NCBI GenBank assembly: GCA_024741835.1
Contig: JAENRP010000117.1
Coordinates: 2,223-66,222, forward strand
Source: Diplocarpon mali
Lineage: Eukaryota; Ascomycota; Leotiomycetes; Helotiales; Drepanopezizaceae
Direction of reading: 5' to 3'
Length of the DNA: 64,000 nt
How positions within the stretch are numbered: the first letter of the stretch is position 1; each line of letters opens with the position of its first letter. The notes below the pieces were generated by a model. The model was not told the DNA's origin. It made no database searches and saw nothing but the letters and a program-made list of their open reading frames with translations. Positions 10,778 to 21,400 of this stretch are shown here, piece after piece. Made by a program: the position numbers and the translations under genes.

Positions 10778-11666
10778 ATGAAGGCCGCAACGCTCGCAAG
10801 CCTGCTCGGATCAGCTTCCCTCGGCTCGTGCAGTCACGAATGGGCGGCGCCAACTGTGACTGACCGTAAATGGGCCAGCTTTTCTCAAGTGGAACTCTTG
10901 CTAACACATCTACAGTACGCAGTCCGTGTCCCATGCTGAATACCCTCGCCAACCACGACTATATTGCTCGTGATGGCCGGAATATCTCCATAGATGATCT
11001 GGTCATTGGGTTCCAGCAGTCTATCAACCTCGATCCTGACGCCACGCGACAATTCGGCGCGCCAGCACTGAATACTTCTTCCACGGGCAACAGCGCCACC
11101 TTCAATCTAAAAGACCTCGACATGCACAACGGTAATCCACCTCCTCACCCGCTAATACTCCCGCCCAGCTGAGAGTGCCCTGAGAACCAAGCTGACAGCG
11201 AATCCAGTCATCGAACACGACGGCTCGCTCTCACGCGATGATACATACTACGGCGACGTCAACACCTTCCAACCGCTGATCTGGAGTTTGGTCGTAGACT
11301 TCTTCACCGAAGACACGATCCCCGTGTCCACCGCCAAAGCCGCCAGAGCCGCCAGGCTACTAGCTGCGGAGGCTGACAACCCAGAATTCAACCTGCCTGA
11401 CGCTGGCAAACGAGGAAGCGCCGCCGAATCGGCACTTTACCTGACTGTCATGGCAGATCCCACGGTAAAGGATGAGGTCGCGGCAAGGACCGAATGGGTT
11501 CGGGTTCTCTTCGGTGTGTGAGATCCAGTCCGAGTCTATGCTGCGGTACTAACAAAAGATGACAGAGCAGGAACGCTTGCCAGTCGAGGAAGGGTGGGTT
11601 AGATCGGAGACTGTGCTCACATCTGCTCCGATTCTCGAGATCGCAGCGCAGATTTTGGCTGAATAG
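10778..11666 (+). CDS. Short secreted heme-thiolate peroxidase (chloroperoxidase/unspecific peroxygenase family)
   Basis: Four exons, 10778-10865, 10916-11131, 11199-11513 and 11566-11666, total 720 nt and encode 239 aa; introns are 50, 67 and 52 bp with CTAAC-type branch points. The family uses H2O2 at a cysteine-ligated heme to halogenate or oxygenate organic substrates outside the cell. A short hydrophobic N-terminus looks like a signal peptide. The heme-ligand motif PCP (Cys34) lies in RSPCPMLNTLANH, followed by RDGRNI. The acid-base motif IEHDGSLSRDD (Glu107, His108, Asp109) starts exon 3, and the C-terminal block ERLPVEEGW is also typical. The length matches the short class of these enzymes. 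It looks intact despite lying between repeat relics. The substrate cannot be predicted. Confidence 0.85.
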
Positions 11667-13585
11667 ATGAATGTTTGGGTCCCCTCAACCGCTGCGTCTG
11701 CTTATGCCAGAGGCCCCGAGTAGCTCTGGAAGCGAACAGCTATCTCCGGGAAAGTAAACATCGCCTCGGATACTCACTATCAGGCATGTGACTATGCCCC
11801 CTCGGATTCTGTGCAACGGTGAGAATGGCTCAGGAATGTTTAACCACGCCTACAGATCAGGCACAGCGATACTTAGATAGCCTTTCTTGATGTATCCAAC
11901 TTCCTAATATTTCTCCGAGGCTTTAATCTTACCCTTACTTTTTTTTTACACCAATGTGAAAATCAATAGTAAAACTACGCCTAGGCTAATTAACAATACC
12001 AAGTCAAAATGTCCTAATCCAAAGACATCCGAACTCTCGAGGGACAGAGCTTGCCTAGTCCCCGCGCGAGCCAGATTCCAGATGAATACGAAATGCAGGT
12101 TGGCAGGCAGTTTCGCTAAACGATGTCTTTACGACATATTTATGCAAAATTATCGTTATGTGTATTTATATCAGATCTACCCAACGACTCTGGCGCTAGA
12201 CGGACTCACCGAACAGCCTACATTGATAATCCTTACCTAACGTCTACCCATGACTCGACTCATTTTTGAACCGAACACGACAACTCACCCGAAGGAGAGT
12301 TATGTCTTCATACTCTATGCTAATTTTAACAAAAGCCGAGATTGGTTCCTGCTAAAACCCCACTCTCTGAACAGAGTCACTCCAGGCATTTGAAAGAGGG
12401 GCGGAGGATTGAGACGGCTCGGCCGAACAGCCCTTGGAATTCAAGGGCTCCTCTTTAATTGAGGATTTAGCCTCTCGGTAGGACCTTGCGCGCAATCCTG
12501 TTCGGTGAGGTCCTGCCAGAACCCCCCGCGTGAGTTTCTGTTATTTGTTGAACTACCTCACTGCGAGTAGATTTGGAACTAATATCAAGGGTCAGAAGAG
12601 GTAAAGCGCGGAGAATGTTTTCCGTTTCCGAATAAATACCTGATGTGGTCGTTTACAAAACTCCACACGTCTCTTTTCTTTAACAAGTTTTCACTGTCTG
12701 TGACGTTTACTCTTCGGTAACAATGTCACCGGAGCAGAGATATTTCTATACAAATAGCAGTATTGCGAAAAGATATTTGCAAGAATGTAGCGTTAGTAGC
12801 GCGCGTTTCTTGCGGCTACTAGGTACGACCTAAGTTTGGGAAGGCTGATGTGAAGATTCATAGCAGATGGATCCTATCCTTGGAAACGTCGTAAATTCTA
12901 CAGCGCAAATTCATTTGCTCGCGGATATCGCTTGACAAGTACAGGGGTGATGATTTTCAGGGGGAGGTGGATTGGTATGAGGAGATTGTCAGGGAGTAGA
13001 TACTGCAGTTAAGGAATTGGCTAGAGAAACCTAACTTGGGAGTATATTAATGTGCTTGAAAGTGTGAGAAGTCCTGAGCCATTCTGACCTTGAATCAGGA
13101 GCGAAGCTGTAAAGACGCTGCGCTGCGGCTCTGATCTATCTGCCGTTCCAAATCTTAGTATTGAGCTACCTCAAGGATCCATCACGAGCAAGTTTCTCAC
13201 TAAATGGCCTTGTGTTTGTCTTCATCGGCATTGACACAATAACATGAAGAGTCAAGCAAGCTGCTCGTCGCTGCTGATGCCAGGCTACTAGCAGCCATTT
13301 CTATCCCACTCGCTCTCCTCACCGTGGTGCTTGGGTAGGGCTGCCTCTACTTTACTAAAGTCGCTCCTGTGGCAAGCCCAGGGCATCTGGTGTTGACACC
13401 TTGTAGCGGCAATGCGACTTGCGCTCGCTTACATCGTCTAGGAAGAGGCTGTCAACCAAATATCTCGAAACCGAGCGGGCTTTTCTGGGCCACAGGTGAC
13501 ATATCCAACGCCCACGCCTCCGACAAAAACCTTTACATCTGCAGCGACGATGAAAAGTCTCGGATGTTTATTTCTCTCGCCTTGT
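11667..13585. other. Intergenic, no gene recognised
   Basis: It contains the 3' flank of the peroxidase gene and AT-leaning sequence with only unsupported short frames. No tRNA or repeat structure was noticed. Confidence 0.45.
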
Positions 13586-13590
13586 AATAA

Positions 13591-13766
13591 TGTAGGAGTA
13601 TAGTGAATATCGGTCACGTGGATGGTCACATGCAAAGTCTTGGCATAGGCAGCATTACTCTACTTTAGATCTCTCTACCTCTTAGAATAATCATCAACAA
13701 CGAATACAACCAACAACAGAATCGATTCTCCCTCCCTCTTAGTATGCACATCTTGTGCATCCAGCA
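13591..13766 (+). mobile_element. Solo LTR A (176 bp) with target duplication AATAA
   Basis: The element begins TGTAGGAGTATAGTGA and ends CATCCAGCA. It is flanked by AATAA at 13586-13590 and AATAA at 13767-13771, a 5-bp target-site duplication. It shares start, length and internal blocks (CACGTG, GGCATAGGC, a pyrimidine tract, CACATCTTGTG) with the solo LTR at 44481-44668. There is no internal domain, so it arose by recombination between LTRs. Copia-type is likely from its short length, but this is unproven. Confidence 0.8.
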
Positions 13767-13771
13767 AATAA

Positions 13772-16700
13772 CAACTACTCGTGCTCGCTTGTCCGCTCTA
13801 TATGGTCTACATGCCGAGGAAGTGGAGGGATCGGTTGCGGTTTTATCTATCCTTCTAATGAATTTCTTGCACTGATGAAGTTATCATTATTTTGGCATCT
13901 TAAAGATATTTTCTGACAAGCGATAAATATGGTGGTCTAGGTTTGAATGTCCTTATCTCCTCAGCATTGTTTTTACTAGAAGCATCATATCTTCCACGTC
14001 AGATTGCTCTAGTCATGCTTTTGCGACGAGTCAACCTTGCGTCAAGTAGCCAAAAAAAAAAATCTCTACAAAGTCCTTCGTACGGGAATTGGGAATGGCT
14101 TTTGGGCTAGATAGTTTTGTATTTTCCTCATGCCTGCGATGGGGTGAATTACGCACTTGATGCCAGCAACCAGATGTCCTTCATTTAGAATTATTGGACC
14201 CGGTCTGATTCATCCACAGGCCAAGTTGTGAGTCTTCGCCTCTAATAAAGATACCGGATCCGTATTCACAAAAAACTTCCTACTTAGCTGCTAATCCGAA
14301 GTCAACATCACAGAGGACGACTGGACGGTCAACAACGAATTCATGATTATCAAAATTCGCAGCATAGTGACTTGTTTCCCCGACCCCTGCTCCCTATTCC
14401 GCCAAAGCATACGGCAACACCACCCTGCCCCCAAAATACCTCGAGATGCGAGACTCCGTCTTCCCAATGTAGTGTCACGACTCCACGTTCCTAAGCCACC
14501 GCTCTAGACAACCGAGGCTTTGACTGACAAGATGGCACCGCTAGAATCAGTCGGCCGTAGAGCAAGACGCCTCATGCCGAAACTGGATGGTCAAAGTGGG
14601 ATTTAAGGACTTTAAGGGTAAGAAGTTCAAGATTTCTATCAGTAGACCAAATAAGAAAAAGGTGCCAGGGATTTCGCGGCATGCTAACCTATAAGATGTA
14701 AGGAAGTGGAATTGCATCTCGCAACGATAATAAGAAGATGGATTTCCATATACATATGCTAGTGTGAGCACGATCTACTCGAATTGATCGCCGCGTGCTA
14801 ATAGAGACAGGAACTCATTCTGGGGTCGGGAACTGAAGCCTTGGTTTCGCGGTATTCCCACGTCGCTGGGTTTTGTAATAGACGAACTTATAGTATAGAG
14901 ACGGCCTTTACCGCACATGAAGAGTGATAAGAGAATGAAACATAGCCACTGATCTAGATCTTATGTCTGTCGTGCAGGGCTACCCCCGCCTTGGTCAGTT
15001 CAGGTAAAGTGATGATATCGATACCTACTGGTCCAGACTCCATGTCACCACAGATCTTAGCAGGAGGATTGTGATCAATGAACTCCCTCTAGGGTTTTCT
15101 CAAAGAAAATAATACCTGCAAGTTCAAGAGACTACGTCACTCGAAAATCATCTTTTCTTTGTGTCCCAGACACCATAGCTCGAATGACCAGCAGTCCCTG
15201 CCAAACCCGAACCCTTACTCGCTCACAGCCGAATCGCCATACCATGATGTCTAAAGCTTTGGGAGTTCCCTCAGTAATGATTAGAAATTTGGCCAGTACA
15301 TATCTCGAGCATGGTTCCCACCAATGATGGGAGTTTATTTGGGTTCGTTTAGCCAAAAATGGGTTGAAAATAACGCGGACGCGACGTGGCCGGAGCTAAA
15401 TCAGAGACTTATTGGTGGATATCACATGCACTTTCATTTCTTAATATTATATCTTCTTCCTAGTAGCATCCTATCTCTCGAAACACCTTCACCTCCACGT
15501 TCTTCTTTACTAGTTTTTTGCACTTCTATCAATTTCTTACCTTATATATTCTTCTATTTCAGTTTATTATAGCTTTCCAGTGTATTATAACTCGATCAAA
15601 TCTCATAAAAAACTTCATTATAACACTCTTCTGTTCCAGTTTCCCTACCATTGTTTATCTCAAAAGAACATCACTTCGTTCCAACACGCTTCTCGGCCTT
15701 CCTCGGTCCACATCTTTCTGCTGTGAATCCAAACAAGGCCTTCGCGTCTACCCAACCAAGGCCCTGAAGACCAGAATCCGAATTCTACAATTTCAATCGG
15801 AAATCCCCTCGCAGAAATCTTTAGTATGCCAGAGCCCAAGGTCGAGCTCGTGAAGGATCTCAGTATCCTGAAGCTTATGGTGCCGAATTTTCCTCTTCCT
15901 CGTCGTCCCTTCCTCGCAGTCTTCCAACGATGATAATTCACCGCCGGCTCGATCCGCTTCGTTCAATATAGTATACGATAGAGACATACCGTCCTCCTCT
16001 GGACCCCTTTACAAATCAGCAATATGCCCCGTTGCAAAAGAGGCCGGAGAGGAACAGCAGTGAGAATCTTCACCCGGAGACGACCCAAACACTATCGGGC
16101 AATGTGCTCGGGGTGATTTGATCGATCTAGAAGCGACCGGGCCTACTGACTCAACTGATGGACCATTCGCTCTTTACACTGGGAGAAGAATTACGAAATT
16201 GTACTTGAAAGATAACAAGTTTCTCGAGGTCTCCGCCTCCTCCCATCGAGCTCTTGCAGCTATTGACCTGTCATTATTCGTAGCAGATACCTCAGGCCAA
16301 AGTACTTCAGCATCGAGTGAGTTAACATGCACGGGGGGATAAATGCTGTGGGTGAGCTCAGAATGAGATCTCATAATTCAAATAAACAATCCAGTGAAAA
16401 TTCGTCATAATAAAACATCACCCGAAGCTCCTACAGCTGAAATTGAATGACCTCATTTTGAAATATGATAAACGATTGACAACAGATATACCTGTTAAGC
16501 TAGACAGTGCTGCGCGGCCAGAGCCGAGTGAGCTATCAACGTGAATGAGTACGACGATAATCGCGCCTGATAAGCAGACTGATGAGTTTGATTTTTGGAA
16601 AAGAAACTTGAACTTCGAAAATTCATGTTATTCAGGTAAGAAATGCCTGACTGTATAATGTATCTGACCAGTTACTCGCAGAAACCGAAACCGAAACATG

Positions 16701-17525
16701 CATTTGGCTCATAACTCTGCGTTTCTCTAGTAATAGCCAATTCGTATCAATAAATTGCCATCTTCCAATGATTACATAGCATCTTATACTTTCTCCCACT
16801 ATTGAGACGCTTTCCAAAATTAGTTTGTTTGAAACTTGTATTACTTATTTGAACGATCAAATGCAATTACCATTGAGTTTTAAGGGTGAAAATACATAGT
16901 CTTTCGGGTCGTGGAATTCGGAAAGGAAGGCTGGGAGGAGTGGTAATGGGAAGGGTGGCGATGGGAGAGGATAGAATAGAGCAGTGATGATTAGTGGGGG
17001 AGAACTGATGGTCTGAATTAGGGAGGTAGAGAATTACGTGACCTAGTCTCTACATTGGGGACCTGGGGCGGCTTTGACATATTGTAAGACTTGATATAGG
17101 TCATGGTGTCTTTTTTCTGGTCCAAGATCAACGGAAGTAGGAGTAGTTGGATTATCAATGGCTTATACGAGTTATGATATTTGCTACATTCCTCCCCAAG
17201 AAAGTTTTTCTTACCCACAGAAATAAAAGGTGCTCTTCGTATCACTGGTGGCTGTTTCCAAAATCAGGTTTATCGTTTTATTGGTAGACGACAGCATGAG
17301 CATGCTCGCTTAGCTATGCGAAAGTAAACAATCCTCCAGAAAAACTGATCCCCGCTTTGTCAAGAATTCCGGAGCCACCGGAAGGAATGATTGCCGATAC
17401 TAACACGGATGCGAATTTAATACTTCCTTGAACCCAAAGGGTGGTCGCTGTCAAGTGTTTCACGACACTCTATGATCCCGACCCTTCTTAAGCGAGGCTA
17501 GATCTACCGGCCGCATGATATCGCG
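13772..17525. other. Gene-poor AT-leaning interval
   Basis: No intact gene was found. Short protein-like snippets occur (for example YGNTTLPPKYLEMRDSVFPM at about 14410-14470, followed by a stop, and a frame near 15980-16110), but none is long enough or recognisable enough to call. It is probably decayed genes and repeats. Confidence 0.4.
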
Positions 17526-17819
17526 ATGAAGGCAACACAACAACCGGGGCCCCAACCAAAATATCTTGCGGAGCTGAAGAGTGATATCTCAGTGCTACGA
17601 GGTGTTTGTCCCTTGTTCCATCTGCCGATACGCAGGGTCTGATACGCCTTGGCACGCCACCAAGAAACGCCAGACGTCTCGGCTGGACGAAGAAGCCTCA
17701 TTCGCATCCAAATCTCGGGAATCTCCCTATCGCGCGCTTGGACACCGATTCTGTCGTGTGTATTCTCCGAAGAGGATATCGATGCATTCAATGCAGTTGA
17801 AGTACCGCTCCTAGTTCAG
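17526..17819 (+). pseudogene. Possible gene fragment with one in-frame stop
   Basis: One frame runs 98 codons from an ATG at 17526 to CAG just before a GTAACG that could be a splice donor at 17820, with a single TGA at 17640. The second part reads protein-like (SLSRAWTPILSCVFSEEDID). CGA-to-TGA mutation would explain the stop. I do not recognise the family. It may equally be chance coding-like sequence upstream of the LPMO-like gene. Confidence 0.25.
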
Positions 17820-17866
17820 GTAACGTAAAACTTCGCCTGAGTTCAGTTGCGGGTGATTTCAGATGG

Positions 17867-17873
17867 TATAAAT
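17867..17873 (+). promoter_or_regulatory. TATA-like box of the LPMO-like gene
   Basis: TATAAAT lies 117 bp before the ATG at 17984, in a reasonable position for a fungal core promoter. No specific regulator site is evident. Confidence 0.4.
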
Positions 17874-17983
17874 CAAATCCACACCCGCTCTTTTTCTACA
17901 AACTAGGTAGGTTCTGCGTTCTCAAAAATCACCGCTCCTTTTGTCTCGTTTATTCGCTGTGCTGGTCACTGTTTAATCTCGCG

Positions 17984-18757
17984 ATGCATTCTTCTGCTTC
18001 GATCCTCGGCCTCGCTGCTCTCGCTACTACAGTTCTCGCCCATGGGGCTATCACGTCCCCTCCTACCCGAGCAGTCGGTCCAGCCATGGATGCCGCATGC
18101 GGCACTTCGGTCTCTGCACTCGTGAGGGCTGACAACACAAGTCACATCGAAGATATGCCCGAGGCTGCTGCGATGATCCCGAACTTCAACTCGACTGCCT
18201 GCAACGTTTTCCTCTGCCGCGGTCAGCAGTTTGGGGATAACCAGGCGAATGTGCAGAACTTCACCGCGGGTCAGGTTGTGAACATGCGCGCTGTCCTTCC
18301 GATTCCGCACGAAGGACCAATGGTAAGATATTCAGAGATTCTATGTCCTCCACCTCACACTGTCTCGAGGCCCAGTCCTGCCCTGAGACATCCCCCTCAC
18401 TCCGAAAAGAGAGTGAACGACGCACTTGTTAACTTTGATATTCTCCAGAATGTCTCAATCATCAAGACTTCGACCAACACTGCGATCGGAGCACCGCTGA
18501 TCAGTTTCAAAAGCTACGCCAATGAGAAACTCGACACCCTGCCTGCAAACAATACCAACTTCAACGTCACGGTTCCGTCTGATCTGGGGTCTGAATGCTC
18601 AGTGGCTGGTGCTTGTGTACGTCATCTTGATCGATTGCATTCTAACTTCGCTGATACCTCTCAGGTCATGCAGTGGTTTTGGTTTGGAACTGGGGCGAAG
18701 CAGACATACGAGTCCTGCGTCGACTTTGTCGTTCCAGCAAACGAAACGAAAAGTTAG
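17984..18757 (+). CDS. Secreted LPMO_10 / chitin-binding type-4-like protein (putative copper monooxygenase)
   Basis: Exons 17984-18322, 18449-18616 and 18665-18757 encode 199 aa. The first 19 residues form a signal peptide ending VLA, so the mature protein starts with His20-Gly, the N-terminal histidine of a copper histidine brace. The body has paired cysteines (AACG, STACNVFLC, GSECSVAGAC, ESCVDFV) and a conserved DNQANVQNFTAGQVVNM block, as in fungal proteins annotated as chitin-binding type-4 (PF03067-like). LPMOs oxidatively cleave polysaccharides such as chitin or cellulose outside the cell. Candidates for the second copper histidine are in SHIEDM and PIPHEGP. Both introns (126 and 48 bp) are multiples of three without stops, so unspliced RNA stays open as 257 codons. 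Splicing is preferred because it joins clean family sequence and both donors are good. Enzyme activity is inferred. Confidence 0.8.
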   Translation: MHSSASILGLAALATTVLAHGAITSPPTRAVGPAMDAACGTSVSALVRADNTSHIEDMPEAAAMIPNFNSTACNVFLCRGQQFGDNQANVQNFTAGQVVNMRAVLPIPHEGPMVRYSEILCPPPHTVSRPSPALRHPPHSEKRVNDALVNFDILQNVSIIKTSTNTAIGAPLISFKSYANEKLDTLPANNTNFNVTVPSDLGSECSVAGACVRHLDRLHSNFADTSQVMQWFWFGTGAKQTYESCVDFVVPANETKS

Positions 18758-19149
18758 TTGCCGTACAACACGTGGCGTATCAGTATCAGGGCCTGTTTGG
18801 TTCGAAAATTCATCTGACGGTTGTCGCAAACTGATGTCGGAAGTCAAACCTTCGAATTTTGAGATTTCTTACAAAGCGGATTGTCAAAATCTCGATTTTT
18901 AAAAAAACCTAGTAGTTGTAATATATTTTTCAATTTGCATTCAGTTAGCATACCTAATCATATTTGCTTAAATCATTAGCAATTGCAATAGCTGACAATT
19001 GTATGTAATCGTTTTTCTGACAAATAGTAGCTTAGAAAAATAATTTTACAAAACCTACTCAGATTGATAGTCCTAATCAGTTAATAGCGTGAAGTTTATT
19101 TTACAAAAACATACACCGTTTTCGAAGCTGCGTTGCAGATTTATAAAAT
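18758..19149. other. 3' flank of LPMO-like gene, AT-rich
   Basis: No gene is seen. Base composition drops quickly to AT-rich after about 18880, marking the return to repeat-dominated DNA. Confidence 0.4.
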
Positions 19150-19660
19150 AATCAAGAATAGAGGAAGATGGCTCAATTTCTGTACGCGGTGTCTCCTCCG
19201 AACCTGCGGATTCTTTTGATTCTTTTTAAAAAGTATGCAGAGCTCAGATTGAGTCCTTCCGACTGCGGAACATCAAGCCCCAAGACGAATAAAGCCTAAA
19301 ATTCTCAGAGGCTTCGAATTTTTTTAAAAAGAAATTACTACCTTTTCTTCAAGTACCTTCTACTTTCGACCTCTACCTAATATACTCTAGGGTTAATTAG
19401 ATGTTTATCTATAACTGTAGGATGGGCTTAGTAATAGATATAAGGCGGAGTAAGGCAGGTTATAGTATATAAGGAAAAGGAAGAGAGGAAAAAACACATC
19501 GAAGCTATATAGCTTTTAGTAAAATCTCTTCAATAGCTAAAGTCGATAAGAAGTGTTACAACTAAAAGCCGCCACCTACTGATAAGACACCTAATATCAT
19601 CATGTATAGCCGCTATTAGCAAGGAGAGCTCCACTTATAACAGGTGGCTCTGAGGCGACT
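19150..19660 (+). repeat. Dispersed repeat, copy 2 (partner at 6690-7210)
   Basis: It is colinear and in the same orientation as 6690-7210, sharing CTCC(T/A)CGAACCT, TTTCGACCTCTAC, GAGTAAGGCAGGTTATAG and GCCGCC(A/G)CCTA blocks at matching spacing. There are extra or missing segments between blocks. The element class is unresolved. Confidence 0.6.
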
Positions 19661-20783
19661 CTATTTGCCCAGGCGGCTTTTTAAGAATGTACTTGCTGAA
19701 GACTTAAATGAAATAGCTATCGACTAAGGTTTAACTTAGACCCTTATACAAGAATTCGGGGTTCTTCATAAGCGTGACAGGCTAAAGACTTATTTCAAAG
19801 AGCTTTTGTACTATTTCTCCTTGTGCATAATCCGAATATAGCGTTTCCCGCTCATGCCTATGTAGTTTAGAACTGAAATGGGATATAAAAAGGGGAGAGA
19901 ATCCAGAATATTCACTCGAGGTAACGCTTGTCTGAACGCGTCGACGTGATATTGCTAGATATATTTAGTATCCGAGATCTAAGACCTTTTAATTATTTCG
20001 AATTCCACCTCCACACCACAACGCGGATCCGACTTCACCCTCTGCACCACATTGCATCTACACACCAATCTAAAAGAATTAAGCTATTGCAACAAATGAC
20101 ATGTTTCTTCTTTAGTCAACTAGTCTGCCGTTGGCACCTACCAGCAACAACAGCATACTCAGTTCGCAATGCTTCTCTGGCCACCAAAAGCCGCCCATGG
20201 TATGAATTCTCCTTGTAACAGGCTTTGAAGACAGCTGGCTTTATACAAGTTCAGCACCGGTACAACATGGGGACGGAAGGCTAAAGAACTCGACGATCTG
20301 GCCGACTCCTCTTCAGATGAAGACATCCTGATCACGCAGAGCTTTGACTTAGTCCGCTGTAAGATCCTCGCTTCTCAGCAAGGGTAAGATGAAGGGTAGA
20401 GGGCTTTTAAAGGCAACAGGGGCCAACAGCAAAGGCTACGTGGTGTTCATAAGCTAGAATGGGAAGAACAACGGTAGCGGGAGTAGTATCTATTTCAAGG
20501 CTTTACGTTGTTTGAACGCTCGCGGCATTGGATCAGATGAGGCTTCAAGATACGAGAAGAAATTAGATTTGTCAAGAGGCGAGGCTCACCAGTTGCACTT
20601 TCACGCAGTTGTCCCCTCCAGCCTAGTAGGTGGCTCGCAGCGGCTAAATGTCTTAGTCACCCTCCCACTCCGACTTGAAGAAAGAAGACAATCAGAATAA
20701 GTCCAATTCTCCTTTTTTCTTTGAGGCATGAGAGAAATCCTGTTGTTCCACCTGCTTCTAATATTCACAACACCTTGTGGAAA
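19661..20783. other. Intergenic, no confident gene
   Basis: Frames near 20240-20370 and 20510-20700 (for example IGSDEASRYEKKLDLSRGEA) look faintly protein-like but have no start, splice context or family I recognise. They are possibly remnants. Confidence 0.35.
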
Positions 20784-21400
20784 ATGGACACTCTCTTGCT
20801 CGCCTCGACCATCTCAGCTACCACAGGAACCTGCCTCAAAGTTCCATTATTACTCGGTAATTTCTCAGTCATATACCCAGAATTGGATCGCAAGCTAGCC
20901 GAGATGCGCTCAGTATGCACGGCTATCAGGGCATCTCTGACTCAAATGCAGAGCTTTGCTCTTCGGGAGACTTCGACTGAGGGCAAGATTGTTTCTTTTC
21001 GGGATTTCAGCACAATTAATACTGATTGTAACGTCTTATTTCAAAGCTGGAGGAGTATACTAAGATACATGCAGTAGTGCCGACTTCGAGGAAATCGTGT
21101 AACACATGGGAAAAAAAAAAGCGCTAGGAATGTGTGGAGTGAAGATGAGATTGACGACTTGCTTTAAAGATTTCGGGGACAGCATGTCCCGCTCAAAACT
21201 TTGATTGAGCTTGTCAATATGTGAGCTTGACACAAATTACCTCGCGGGAAGTGCTTCTTATGATTTACAGATACTCCGCACCTAGATGGCCCACTCAGAT
21301 CCTGAGCTTCAAAGAAGTCAGAGCAAGAAGTTGCAGCGTCTCAAGCCACGCGCAACGGATACCTGATATAATCTGTGTTTGATGATATTCTTGTCAAATC
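20784..21400 (+). pseudogene. Relic of a fungal NLR/STAND-type N-terminal domain
   Basis: From ATG 20784 a frame reads MDTLLLASTISATTGTCL, then ELDRKLAEMRSVCTAIRASL, then NTDCNVLFQSWRSIL. This is the helical layout of the N-terminal domain seen in fungal NACHT/ankyrin STAND proteins (family usual: DPLS.AASI..L, L..ev..L...L..LQ, C...f..Le). Stops at 21075 (TAG) and 21165 (TAA) lie in the same frame, which then continues as NVWSEDEIDDLL and RFRGQHVPLKTLIELV, the next conserved block. A fossil intron fits 21221-21270 (GTGAGC to TTTACAG), followed by DPELQRSQSKKLQRL. Such domains sit at the head of allorecognition or innate-immunity-like receptors; no NTPase or repeat domain follows here. It is dead by point mutation. 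Confidence 0.6.
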
